From Rhizaria sp. SCN 62-66 (taxonomy: Eukaryota; Rhizaria, unplaced): DNA of 64,000 nucleotides. The stretch covers positions 62,001-126,000 of the forward strand of contig MEDY01000020.1 of the NCBI GenBank assembly GCA_001724265.1, read 5' to 3'. The notes beneath the pieces were generated by a model. That model was not told the origin of the DNA. It was given only the letters and a program-made list of their open reading frames with translations, and made no database searches. The position numbers and the translations under genes were made by a program. How positions within the stretch are numbered: position 1 is the first letter of the stretch; each line of letters starts with the position of its first letter. This document shows, in pieces, positions 30,130-41,543 of this stretch.

Positions 30130-33100
30130 GCAGCAGCAGCAGTGACAGTAACAGCAGCAGCACCGCCGCTAGCAGAAGCTTTAGTGCCAGCACTCCTGCG
30201 AGTTACGGCTCCAGCTCGAGCCAGAGCGCGGCATCCAAGGCGACGCCTTTGATTGCGACCACTTCGGTGCACGCGAGCGCGGAGGCGGTTGAGCGCGCCG
30301 AGGCCGAGGCCGCGACGGCCGAGCAGGCACGACAGCAGGCGAAGCAGCGCGCCGCGGCGACGCGGCTGGCCGGCGAGGACGCCTTCCTGACGTCGGGTGC
30401 CGCGGCCGCCGCCGTCGCCGCGGTCACTGGCGGCGACCACGCACCGGACATGGGCGAGCGCGCGAGCGCGGGCAGTCGCTACGCCAGCCCCGAGCGTAGC
30501 GCCGCCGTCAGTCCCAGCGCGAGCGCGCGGCTCGAGAGCGTGCTGACCGCTGACGCCGTTGCCGCTCCGCGCGCGGCAGGCGCTGCTGCTGCGGCTGCTG
30601 CTGCTGGCGCGGGTCGCAGCACGACGGCGCCCCCCGCGGCGCCGGCGACCGGCGCTTTGCAGGGCGGCGAGTCCGGCAACGCGGCCGGCGCTGCCGGACT
30701 GGCGGGCGCCGACGCAGTGGGGCTGTTCGACCTCACGCACTCCGAATCGGGCCGGGCTCGCCGCGAGCGCGCGCGGCGCGGCTGGGTGCGGCTGCTGCCG
30801 CCGCCCGCCGCGCTGGCGCTCACGGCCGAGACCGCGCGCGCGGTGCGGCCCGGTGGGTTGTGGTGTTTCGGGCGCTACTGGCTGCCTACGACGCTGTTGC
30901 TGTCGCCGCCAGTGCCTGCCGCCGCGGCCGCGGGCCCGCCGATGGTCAGCCGGCTGCCGTTCCTGACAGTGGCGTCGCCGCTCGCCGGCGCGAGACTGCG
31001 CTGCACGCGCGCCGCGGCGCTGGGCACGGTGCCCGCCGACGCGCTCATCAGCGGCGCCGCCGGCGCGCTCACCACGGAGCACTACGCGCTGGTGGCCGCG
31101 GCCGACGGGACCGCGCTGAGCAGCGCGCCTAGCAGCGACGCTGCGGCCGCGGGCGGCGTGCGCGCGTGGGTGAGCGAGGCGTCACCGCTGCCGCACGTGA
31201 CGCCCGCGACGGCGCCCGCGCTGACCGACTACCTCACCCGGCTGGACATGATGGCCAACAAGGCGCGGGCGCACTTATCGCGCTCGCTCTGGCTCAAGCT
31301 CACCGCGCTGGGGCTCGCGCACGACCTTCCGCTGCCGGGCCGCGCAGTCTCAGCAACAGCGTCCGCGGCGGGTGCAGCGGGCAACGCGCGCGCGGGCCAA
31401 GGGCCCGCGCGCGAGGGCGGCGGCGTGGGCTCTGCTATGGCTGCGGCCGTGGAGGCGGGTGTTGCGCAGGCCGCTGCGGCGACGCGCAACACCACAAACA
31501 CAACGCTGCTTGCGGGCAAGCCCCATGCGAGCGACGCCGACGCTAGCAGCGCAGACGATTGCCACAGCAATAGCAGCGACAGTAACAACAACGTGAGACG
31601 CAGCAACTACGGCAGCGGGGTTCTGAGCCCGGAGCTTCCCGGCGTGAGCGATGCAGCCGTTGCGGCCGCGGCGGCCGACGCCGTCGCTGCGCAGGGTCGC
31701 GCCGTCAAGGCCTGGCTGGCCTCCGTCGTCGCCGCGCCCACAGTCGCGGCCTCCGCTCCCGTGCCCGCCGCGCAGCCGCGCGAGGAGCCCAAGGGCCGGC
31801 GCGCGGCGCTCAGCGCGGCGGACGCGGCGCAGCATCTGCGGTACCGCCCGCCGAGCTCCGCCACCGCGAACTCCACTGCCACATCGGCTGCGGGGCTGCT
31901 CGCGAGCGCGGCCGCGGCGGTGCCGACGGTGGTTGCGAAGCACGTGGCGGGCCCGGTGCTGGTGTCGGTGTCCAACGCGATCCGCAACACGACGGTGCTG
32001 CTGCTCAACGCGGGCGGCGGCGCGGCGCACGTGAACGGGCACGGGCACCACCACGGCCACAGCCACCACCACGCGCACTACGTCGCGCAGTCGTCGGTGC
32101 TGTCGGCGCACATCGGCGAGACGGTCGCCGCGGTGGCGCCCGCGCTGCTGCCGGTGTACGCATACTGGGCGCGCGAGGTTGCGTTTCACACGCACTGCGT
32201 TGCGAGCTCGGGCGCGTCGCTGCTGCGCGGGCTGCCCTCGGGGCTCGGCTGGCCGCGCGCCGCGTTCCCGCCGCTGCAGCACCTGGGCGACCGGCGGCCC
32301 GGGGTCGCGCTGGCTGACTCATGGGAGGCCTTCGCGCCTTCGCAGGCCAGCGCCGTGCTCAAGAACGCGCACACCAACCTCGCACAGGCCGCGTCCGCGG
32401 CCGGGGACTTGCCCGCCGCGGAACTGCACTCCGCGCTTGCGTGCGCGCTTACCGCGTGGCTGCCCCAGGTCGGCGAAGAGGCCGCGGCGCAGAGGCTGCA
32501 GCAGTAGCGGAAGCCTGCGCCGACGAAGGCGCTGGCCACGGTGGACGTGGAGGCGGCCGCGGATGAGGTCGCGGTCAACAAGGGCGTGCCCCCGGCCCTG
32601 GGCCGCCTCGGCCAGCTGCCCAGCAACAGCCTTGTCTCCAGCTCTTTCCCGGGCGCGGGCTCTGGCTCTGGCTCGAAGAGCGGCGCGATGCGCGCGGACG
32701 CGGTGTTGACGCAGCTGCTCGCGCATTGGGCGCGCGTCCCCACGTACCCGACGTCGCAGCCTGAGGCAAACGCGCTCATCATGAAGGCGTCGCTGCTGGG
32801 CCAGCTGGGCGCGCTCGCGCAGCAACAGCACCAGCTTGAGAGCCGCATCGCCGCGATCCTTCGCGCGCGCGACGGCCGCACGCTGCCGCCGCCCGCGTGC
32901 CTGGGCGCGCAGGCCGCGTTCTACGCTAAGTTTGTACACCCGGGGACCGTGAACAAGACCAAGGGCGGCCGCACCGGCGGCGAGCGCGGGCGTGCGGCGG
33001 CAGACGCGGCTGCGAGCTCTGGCGCCGGTCTCGACGTCGCGGGGCTCGCTGAGGCACTGTGTCGGCGTGGCACTTCGTCGGCGAACGCGGCGGCGCTGCA

Positions 33101-34100
33101 GGCGCGCGCGCGCGCGTCGGCTGAGCGCGCGGTAGCGGCACTGACTGGCGCGCTCTCCGCGCTGCAGGCGGCGTCGGCGCTATGGCCGCCGGGCCGTCTA
33201 CGCGCGCAGCAGGTGCTGCATCTCGAGGTGGACCCGTGCGCGCCGCGGCTGTCGGCGGCCGTGCTGCTCGCTGCTGACTCGGCGCGCAGCCGCGAGCAGG
33301 CGCTGACGCTGTCGGGCAACCTGGCACAGGCTCTGGTCGACGCGCGCTCCCCGCAGGCCGTGCCCTTTATCGACTCGCTCATCGACGCCACGCTGCTGCA
33401 CCGCAACGCCGCGCGCCTCTCGTTCCTGTACGCCGACGCGGCCCGCCAGCGCGCGCGCCTCGCAGCGCGGGGCGGCGGCGGCGATGGCGACGCGGGCGTC
33501 GTGGAGCTGATGATGACGCGGCCCGTGACCGTAGAGCTGGGCCGCACGCCCGCGCTGGCGGAGCTCTTCTGGCGCAAGGCCCTCGCCGCGCAGCTTTGTG
33601 GCACGCCCGTGACTAACGGACCCGACGCGACTCCCGCCACCACGACCGCCGCGGCAGCGACAGCGAGCGCAGTCCCTACCTCGCCTGCGACCGCCAGTGC
33701 CAGTACTACTGCTGCGCCTGTTCCGGAGCCGAAGCCGGACCTGGACACGGCGGAGCGCGCGCTCTTCTCGGCGCTGTGGCATGCCAGCGCCGCGCCCGCC
33801 GCGCGGCCCGGCCGAGGCACGGTCGGCGCCAAGGACGCCGACGCCGACGCCGACGCAGCGGAGGAGGAGGAGGACGCGGACGCGGCGTTCGAGGCGCGCG
33901 GCCCGCTGGCGTTTGCGCGGCTGGCGCCGCACCCGTCGGTGCCGACGCGCGTGTTCAACGCCATCGTGCTGCAGTACGCCGAACTGCTGAGCAGGCGCGG
34001 GGACCTGGCGTCGGCCGCGATGGTCTCCACGCATCTCGTCATGGAGCCGGGGGGTGGCGCGGACCCTGCGTACATCCGCCAGGTTTTGCGCTCGGGCTGA
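24426..34100 (+). CDS. Giant Ala-rich protein of unknown function, with two in-frame TAG codons
   Basis: One open frame of 3225 codons from ATG 24426 to TGA 34098-34100, interrupted only by TAG at 24915 (codon 164) and 32505 (codon 2694). Around the first the protein reads PTQQQTH-[TAG]-QPPSQSPQ and around the second AAAQRLQQ-[TAG]-RKPAP. Composition and GC-rich third positions carry straight on past both, with no GTACGY donor at either site, so one polypeptide with UAG as Gln is the simplest reading. The protein is dominated by Ala, with His/Gly, Gln, Ser and HP repeats; a Ser run lies at codons about 1883-1912. Folded-looking helical parts occur near the N-terminus (ALLLRGDHRGALPLLQRR), near LDMMANKARAHLSRSLWLKL and in the last 500 residues (VFNAIVLQYAELLSRRGDL), the last of TPR-like character. 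No family recognised. Confidence 0.72.
30072..30160. repeat. AGC/CAG trinucleotide repeat encoding poly-serine
   Basis: Near-continuous AGC repeats with a few TCC, CGC and GAC interruptions, read in the serine frame within the giant protein. The same trinucleotide at 44812-44858 is read in the glutamine frame in another gene. Confidence 0.85.
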
Positions 34101-34531
34101 GAGAGCGTAACGGGTGCTCGTGCTAACTCACCGCGCTCACCAAACACCAATGAACAACATGCGACACATATTTATTTGACGAGGTTAAAGTTTAATAGTT
34201 TCTATAATGATTCGAATACATACAATATTTTAACTTGTTTGGTGTTGGGGTGTCTCGTGGTAATGCTATTATCGTTGTATTGTGACGACAAGTGGATGTA
34301 TGCGACATAATCGTACCTTGCCGTGAGAGTTACCAACACAACTCAAGCTCAGAGCTGTTTACACCAACCTTGTTTTCTGCATTATGTTATGCAACATCCG
34401 ACACGGCTATTGCAGCCGAACTCATGGTTTTACCAGTATTAAATATATACGCTGCCTTAATTATATACTGCCAGTATCTCACTAGCTCTCTATGTGCGTC
34501 TTTTTTTCTTTCATCGTTGCTCTGGACAGAG
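34101..34531. other. AT-rich spacer
   Basis: Follows the giant gene and precedes the next plus-strand gene. No gene or RNA recognised. It ends in GGACAG two bases before the ATG at 34532, again acceptor-like. Confidence 0.5.
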
Positions 34532-35229
34532 ATGAGTTTGGCCAAGTCTTCCCAAGCGTTCCGCCGCAATACTATCGGCATGGTTGTCTTTATGACTGTT
34601 GCCACCTTCATTGTGTCTGGCCTTTCTAACCAGAAACGCCGCATTGTAGGTTTTCATGTTCATATTCTTGCACTAGGACTCGTTTCTTCTTCTTGCCTCG
34701 ATGCACATAAGCATGCTTCGTATTCGTTCTTTAAACACGGCTGATCATGATGATATCATCGTCCACAACACACACATTCGCAATATCATTTACAATTACT
34801 CACATATTATACGCTTACTGTGCTATTTTCTCTGCAAGACAGAAGGGTGACACAATGCGCGACGCCGACTACCTGGCCGACAACCTCAAGAAGCACGAGG
34901 TCAAGCCCGAGCAGGTTCAGAACGAGATCAAGGTGCGTTCACAGCATTATCTGTAGATTTTCAACGCACTATTACCATGCCATTATATTATTGTGATGTG
35001 GTCGGCGTTGCGTGCTTTCTGGTCTGCAATCATATGCTCACAACTTCCGCCGTTCTGCGTTCCTTCTTTCTTCACTCTTTCACGATGCACGATCCATCCA
35101 TTTGCGCGACAGGCCATGCTCGAAGAGTACGACGGTAAGGACTATGACATGGTGCGCATTGCCCGTCCGCCGACGGAGAGCGAGGCCGCGCTGCCGTCTC
35201 GCCCAGAGTTCAAGGGAAAGCAACAGTGA
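34532..35229 (+). CDS. Small membrane protein (three exons)
   Basis: A 106-residue protein built from exons 34532-34645, 34843-34932 and 35113-35229. Both introns (197 and 180 bases) are phase 0, with donors GTAGGT and GTGCGT and GACAG acceptors. Exon 1 gives MSLAKSSQAFRRNTIG and a membrane helix (MVVFMTVATFIVSGL), then basic residues (NQKRR). Exon 2 is a charged helix (DADYLADNLKKHEVKPEQVQ) and exon 3 a charged tail (MLEEYDGKDYDMVRIARPP) ending KGKQQ. The layout is a single-pass membrane protein with a soluble helical C-terminal part, as in many small mitochondrial or ER subunits, but the family is not recognised. Stop TGA; an AATAAA lies at 35318-35323. Confidence 0.72.
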
Positions 35230-35765
35230 GCACGGCGCGTAACATGATGGAAATCAAACTAGTGAACGGAGGGCCATGAGTTGACTTCGCAATACATATT
35301 TAACACATATTTTTGAAAATAAAGATAAAGGTTACGATTTATTTACTGCACACATGTGCCGTATTGTGCTATATCACACAGAGCACATGCAAGAAAGAAA
35401 AGAAAACGAAAACAACATCGCAGAGTAAGTTGTCGGGGCAATCTAGTAAGTAGGTGGTTAGTTGAAAGTCTGTCCATCGTGCGCCTCTGGAGTGGGACAC
35501 ACGCGGCCCATGCACCAAACCACGCACGCTCGTGGTCAATCAAAGAGACACAAGGCCGGCATAAACAGTGGCCCTGAAGGACTCAGTTTACATATCGTGC
35601 ACCGATAGAGACACAAATATAATCATCAATGACCCAGAACCTTTCCGGTCTGTGCGCGAGACTCGCTGAAACGCGAGGCGACATTCGGCGTTATAAGCAT
35701 ACTCTCCAGCGCAACACGACACCGTGTTACACGATGACTACAAATGTTTCTATGCGTGAGCTTGT
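35230..35765. other. Spacer between convergent genes
   Basis: AT-rich, between the 3' ends of two convergent genes. It has an AATAAA at 35318-35323. No gene or RNA recognised; short open frames here lack coding composition. Confidence 0.5.
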
Positions 35766-38700
35766 TCAACCAAGCGCGACCGTGAGCGCGGCGGCAACGG
35801 CGCCGGCGACGAGCGCGGCACCCGTGGCCACGAGTCCAGCGTGCGCGCCCGTGGCGGCAGCGGCGGAGGCGCCTGGGAAGGTCGCGCCGACCCAGACACA
35901 GCGCATCTTGCCCGTGGCGCCCTGGCAGACACCTGTGACGCAGTCCGAGTTGGCGGTGCAGCTGCTGTCGAAGCTGCAGCGCGGGCACGAGGACGCGCCG
36001 CCGCAGTCGACGTCGCTCTCGGCGGCCGCGGCGGGCGTCGTGGTGCGGACGCCGTCGAAGCACGTCGCGGGCTGCACCGCGATGGCGGCCGGGGACGCCG
36101 TGGGGTTCACCGTCGCGCGGCCCAGCGACAGCGTGGCGGCGTTGAGCGCGGCCGAGATGTCGGCCGCCGCGGCCGAGATGTCCACCTTGAGGTCCTCGGC
36201 AAAGTTCCACGCGATCGACGACGTGAGAAGCAGCCGCGCCGTGGTCTGCGTGGCCGCCGCGTTGGCCGTGGCGGCCGAGCCAGACGTCTGCGAGTAGAAG
36301 GTCGCACGGACGCCCGCGGCGACGAGGTGCGCGTTGATGTTGAAGGCGTTGGTCACGGCGGCGATCTGGTACGACACCAGCGGCGCCGTCTGCGCGAAGG
36401 TCACTGTGGCCATCAACACCTCCTTCTCCGGAGCCGCCGTCGCCGACGTGATAGCCGGCAGCGGCGCCGAGCCGGACATGACCGTGAGGCCCAGCGGCGA
36501 GGCGAAGACGACGCCCACAGAGCTGGCAGCGGAGGCGTTGGCGGGCACGGCGACGTTGAAGCAGAAGAGGCGGAACGTGCCCGTCACTACGGGCAGCGCC
36601 TTGGCGAACTTGAACGACACGGCGTGGGTGACGTCGTTGAGCGTTGTTGTGCCGGTGTACTTGGCGTCAGCCGGGTTGGGCGAGTCGACGCCCGCGACGC
36701 ACGAGACGTTGGCGGCCACGGTCCAGCCTGTCGACGGCGCCGGCAGTGCCACGATGACCGAGGAGCCGGCCTCGAGCGCGATCGGCACGGGCGCAAGAAT
36801 GAGCACAAAGAGCCCCGCGGGGGAGCCCGCGCGCGTGGACACGGGCATCGCGGCGGCGCGCACAAGCCCCGGCACGGGGTACGAGATGGCTGCTGTCGCC
36901 ACCGAGGCCTCGTTGGCCTTGACGGCGGCCGTGGACGTCGCCCAACGCAGCGACGACACCGACGCGGCCGCGGGCGCAGGGTTGGTAAACTCGCCGCACG
37001 TAAAGACGGCGGTGCTGCGACGCGGGCCCAGCGCGGCGATGTCCGCGTTAGCCACTGTGAAGACGAACATGAGCACGGTGCCGCCTGCCGAGACCTGCTG
37101 GCGCACGTCGGCGGCCGACGTGGGCAGCGTGACGGCGGCGTGGCCCGATGCCGCGTTGCTGAGCGAGCACGTGGGCGTGGTGGCGAAGGCGAAGAGGTGC
37201 GAGGCCGGTAGCGTCATGGTCAGGATATCTCCGACCTCGAACGGCACAGGCAGGTTCGAGAGCGTCAGCACGAGGTTCGACTTGTCGAAGGGCAGCGTCG
37301 ACGTGGGCGCCAGCGTGGCGGCCAGCGGCGCGGCCGTGATGGGCGCGAGCGAGGCCTGCGAGGACGAGAAGAGCTGGTAGTAACCGGTCGGCACGGCGTA
37401 GAAGTTGACGGTGGCGGTGCCCAGCGTCTGCGTGCGGTCCGGGTTCTGGAAGCCCTCGCATACGAGCACGTAATGGCGCGTCGAGTCGGCGGCGATGAGG
37501 TTGCCCGAGGTGATGCGGAAGGACCACACGCGTGTGCTGGTGACGAGGTTCGCGACGGACTCGACCGAGATCGGGATAGAGTACATCGTCGGCGAGGCCG
37601 TCGACGCAGACGTCACCAGGCCGTACGCGCACGTTACGGCGCCCGGCGCGGTGATGGACGCGGGCAGCTGCACCGAGAGCAGATGGTTGTTCGTCAGCGG
37701 GAACGTGAAGGCCGTCAGGCGCACCGTCATGTTGACCGCGTAGCCGGTGTAGGACGAGGTGAAGAGCACGGAGCTCACCGTCACGGCTGACGCGGGGCGC
37801 GAGCCCATGTGCTCAAAGCGGATCCATGCGCGCTGCGTCAGGCTCTCAGATTCGGGGTTGGGGTTGTCCTCGGTCGCCGCTGGCGCCGCGGCGGGCGGGT
37901 AAGAGTTGTAGATCTCGACGACGAGCGGCTGCGGCACGCCGACGGCGAGGCCGGCGCCCGTGGTCAGCCCGGTGCACGCGATACGCGCGCTAACGACGTC
38001 GACCGTGGAGCCAAAGGTGACGCGGATCTGCTTGATGGATGTGGTGTCGATGAGGTCGTACTCGGCCGAGGTGGCGGCCAGGGTCTCGACATCAGTCGCG
38101 TCGACAGTCCCGCAGTGTAGCGTCGAGCCGGGCAGCAAAAACACGCCGCGGCCGGCCGCGGAGACGGGCATCTGGATCAGGAAGGTGTAGCCCGCGCCGA
38201 CGTTGGCCGTGAGCGTCGACAGCACGGCGCGCATCGTCTGCGTCGTCGCGCCCGGGTAGTTGGGGGAGAAGGTCACCACGTTGGTCGGCGCGGTCACCGC
38301 GGGCGTGAGCACCGTCAGCGGCGCCAGCGAGCCCAGCGTCCACACAACGTCGCGCAGCGCCGTCTGCGCAGAAACGGGCAGGCGAAGCGGGCATGACAGG
38401 GAGCCCGAGGCGCCGGCGGTGACGGTTGTGGACGTGGCCGCGGAGAAAGTGACCACAGCGGCGTCATCGACCGTGGTGTGCGCCACCGTGAGCGCCTTCT
38501 GCGTCGTGGCGCCGCCGCCCGAGGGCGTCATCGTCAGCGTGCACTCGGTACCAACCGCGGGGCGCATGTCTGACGGCAGGCGCGCCATGAGCGGCGCGGT
38601 GATGCTGATCGTCGCCGCGCCCGTGGTCGGCGCCAGCGGCGCGATGTTAATCACGAACGTGGTCGTCGAGTTGGCCACGGTCGTCGCAAACGTCATGCTG

Positions 38701-40350
38701 CCCGTGGTGGCGCCGAAAGTCCCGGCGGCGCGCGCGGGGATGATGGGCACGGCCGTGGAGCCCGCGGTGAGCGCGAGCGTGTCGACCGACGTGACGGCGT
38801 CGATGACGACGCCCGCGGTGACGGCCGCCGTCGTCGCGGCCAGCGGGTACGACACGCCGCGGCAGCGCAGCGTGACGGAGCCCCAGGCCGCGATGAACTG
38901 GTCCAGGTAGAGCTCGGCCGTGACCGTCGTGTCGGTGACCGTGAGCGCGTACATCTCCAGGTCCACGGCGGAGCCCGTGGCGGGGATGCGCGCGCACACG
39001 GCGGGCGTCTGCAGCCCTGCGGAGAAGGAGAAGTTGCCTGGCAGCTGCAGGCGCACGCGCATGGTGGACGTGGCGTCGGAGCGCGGCGTGGTGAGCGCCA
39101 AGGGCGTGACGAAGGACACGGTGACGGGGGCGAAGCGGCCCGCCAGCAGCGGCGTCGCGAGCGTCAGCGTCACGTCGGCCGCGCGCGTGGGCAGTAGCGT
39201 CGGCAGCGAGGCGGCGGCCGCGGAGGCGACGCGCGTGACGCTCAAAAGCAGCGGTGAGAGCATGTACGTTGCGCCCGGTGAAGAGCCCGAGGTCGTGGTC
39301 GGCAGCGTGAAGGTGCCCGCGGCGCAGGTGACCGTAAGCGGGGTGAGCTGCCCCGAGCCGATCGTGGGCGTGTACGTGTACACGGCGATCGTCAGCGTGG
39401 CCAGCCCGGCAGTGAGCGTGAGCGTGGGCGACGCCGCAGTCACGAGCGCAGAGGCGTGCGTCAGCACGCAGCTGGACGCGTTGGTCACGGCCGACGCGGG
39501 CAGCGTGAAGGCAATGGAGGTGGCCACGGGGGTGGGCGCGCCGCTGCCCCACGCAGGGTTTTGCTGCGACGCGGGCGTATACATGTCTGTGACGTCGAAC
39601 GTGACCTTCGGAGACGAGCGTACCATCTTGGCCCACTCTTCGCCGGCGCCTAGCGTGACCGTCAGAGTCGGCGCCTGCGGGTCGACCTCGACGATCGTGG
39701 CGGCCTCGGCCTCGGCCTCGGGCTCATCCGAGTCCGAGTAGAGCGAGATGGACGGCATGCGGACGCCCGCGGCGGCGGCCGCCTCGGGCGACAGCGATGC
39801 GACGCGCGGCGGCAGCAGGCCAGTGCAGGTGAACGAGACGGCGTTCACGGTTGAGTTGCCGGCTTCTTCATTGAGTTTCCCGAGGAACTCGGGCGACGGG
39901 TCAAGCGCAAAAGTGCAGCCCAAACGCGATTTCGGATACGCAACCAGCGCACCCACCGTGGTGGTGCATGCCGGAATGATAGTTGAGTTGGGCAGCTGGT
40001 ACCAGTCGTCTCCGACGTAGACGCAAAGCTGGTTAGGGTACAGCCATTCCCCATAGGGTTTCGCCACGTGAAACTTCAGCGTCGCAGACTTTGCAGCAAT
40101 CACATTCGTCACCGGCTCAATCACAAAGTCTGACAACATAGCGCTCACGAACTATGGTTGCGAAGTCGACATAACACAGCCGGAGTGGGGAGTTGAAGAG
40201 TGGGTGAGTACAAGGAGGGCGATAGGACGATGTAGACTGTCAGGGAAGAGACTACGGGATAGATTTAGAAAGAAAAATGTAGCGTACCTGAGTTTGGAAG
40301 AGGACAAGAAGACACCCCACCAAGAAGAGGATCGCTTTCGCTGGTGGCAT
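35766..40350 (-). CDS. Large secreted surface protein with two-cysteine beta repeats and Cys-rich C-terminal module
   Basis: A protein of about 1482 residues from complement exons 40288-40350 and 35766-40151. Exon 1 is a signal peptide (MPPAKAILFLVGCLLVLFQT) ending at a GTACGC donor; the 136-base intron ends in CATAG and the join is phase 0. The body is Thr/Ala/Val-rich beta sequence with about eight divergent repeats of 120-170 residues. Many repeats contain a Cys after an LP-type strand (for example PTCSLSN) and a second Cys before a turn (FTCGEFTNPA, LVCEGFQNPD, FRLFCFNVAVP), which suggests Ig-like sandwiches with one disulphide. Near the C-terminus, CFDGVRTTT...DVDCGG..CPRC..SCTANSDCVTGVC is a compact cysteine module known from many secreted protist proteins. 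A hydrophobic end (ALVAGAVAAALTVALG) with no basic tail fits a GPI-anchor signal. Stop TGA. The role is inferred: cell coat or adhesion. Confidence 0.78.
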
Positions 40351-41543
40351 CTTCCTCTGCAAAGAGACCGCCAACGTTGTTCGAAGGAGGATACAAAAGA
40401 AGGTTGTGTAAGTGAGATACAGCGTCGGAGAAACAAAGGAATTTACAATAAGATGTGCCTAGCAGAATTATATCGCATACATAAAAAACACACGCTAGCA
40501 ACGATGTAAAATGCTGTCTAGCGCTAAACAAGTCGTCAGAATTGTCCCTTTTGAACTGCGACCGTGAGCGCTTACAGGTTTGCTTTCTTGTCAACTTTAA
40601 GGTGGGCGTCGAAAAAAGAGACATGCCTTCGTGTAAAACTTTGTGGGAGATCGTTGAGCGTTGGTGGGTGATGAATCGTGGCTGTTTTATCATTTATTTC
40701 ATTTTGTTTTTTCGATGGGCCTTTATTTGGCGAGCAATATCATCTCACGCTGTGCATGCCACCCACGAAAACTTTAGCGTCCCAAGAACCGGAGACCAAC
40801 GAGGCTACCGCGACATATCCGCTCTAGTTGCGATTAGTAGGTGGAGTTTCTTTGTGATTGCATCATGCGCTGAGTGATCTTGCTGTTTCTATAAGCTCTT
40901 TCGCTCCTCTTTCGAAAGTGCCGTCCGTTACTATATATTATACCATGAAGCTGAATGTGGCATTAACAATGGCTGCTACTATCGTTATCAATATTTTTAT
41001 GTACGTGGAGAGCTATACCATGACATATTGACTGCGTCTAACTCCTCGGCTTGATCTGTGTGACTGTATTCTTGAGTCGGTAAAGTGAGAGACATGAGCG
41101 AGTTGACAACATGTCCGATCACACCAAGATTTAAAAACATACGTGATTATAGAAACAACTGTTTTAAGTTACATATCTAAAAATAAACGGTAAAGACATC
41201 GAATAAGCATGCATTTGACGAGTATTTGTCACACGCACAGTGAGTGAACCGACATTCGACAGATCGCCACCGAGCCGACTCTGCGCGGCCTAACTTTCTT
41301 CGGTCCGCTAGAGAGATGAGGACGTTCACAAATGTGGCTCCTGTGCCTGCAGGAGTTGTTGTTTTGTTTTAGTATAGCAATATATTTATGCTCTCACGCG
41401 TTCATAATTTATCCCTGTGTTTTCTTTTCATGCAGACCCTTCGGTAGTCCTCGCCAACTTTCGTCGAGCCAACCCGACCCAGTCACCCCACCCGCTCGCC
41501 AAGCACACCCGACCCGCATTCTGCGTGGTTTTTCTTTGCTTCT
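40351..41543. other. Long AT-rich divergent intergenic region
   Basis: About 1.2 kb between the divergent surface-protein and mS23-like genes. No gene can be supported. A 111-codon frame at 40542-40877 has AT-rich, non-coding composition. A short frame at about 40944-41001 begins like a signal peptide and runs into a GTACGT, but no matching downstream exon was found. A CATGCAG acceptor at about 41434, 110 bases before the mS23 start, may close a 5'-UTR intron. Confidence 0.45.

Noticed and set aside
40542-40877. 111-codon frame in the long spacer
   Set aside because: AT-rich codon use unlike every gene in the window, and no recognisable motif.
40944-41006. Signal-peptide-like short frame ending at a GTACGT
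   Set aside because: Suggestive, but no downstream exon with coding composition could be joined before the mS23-like gene, and its codon use is atypical.
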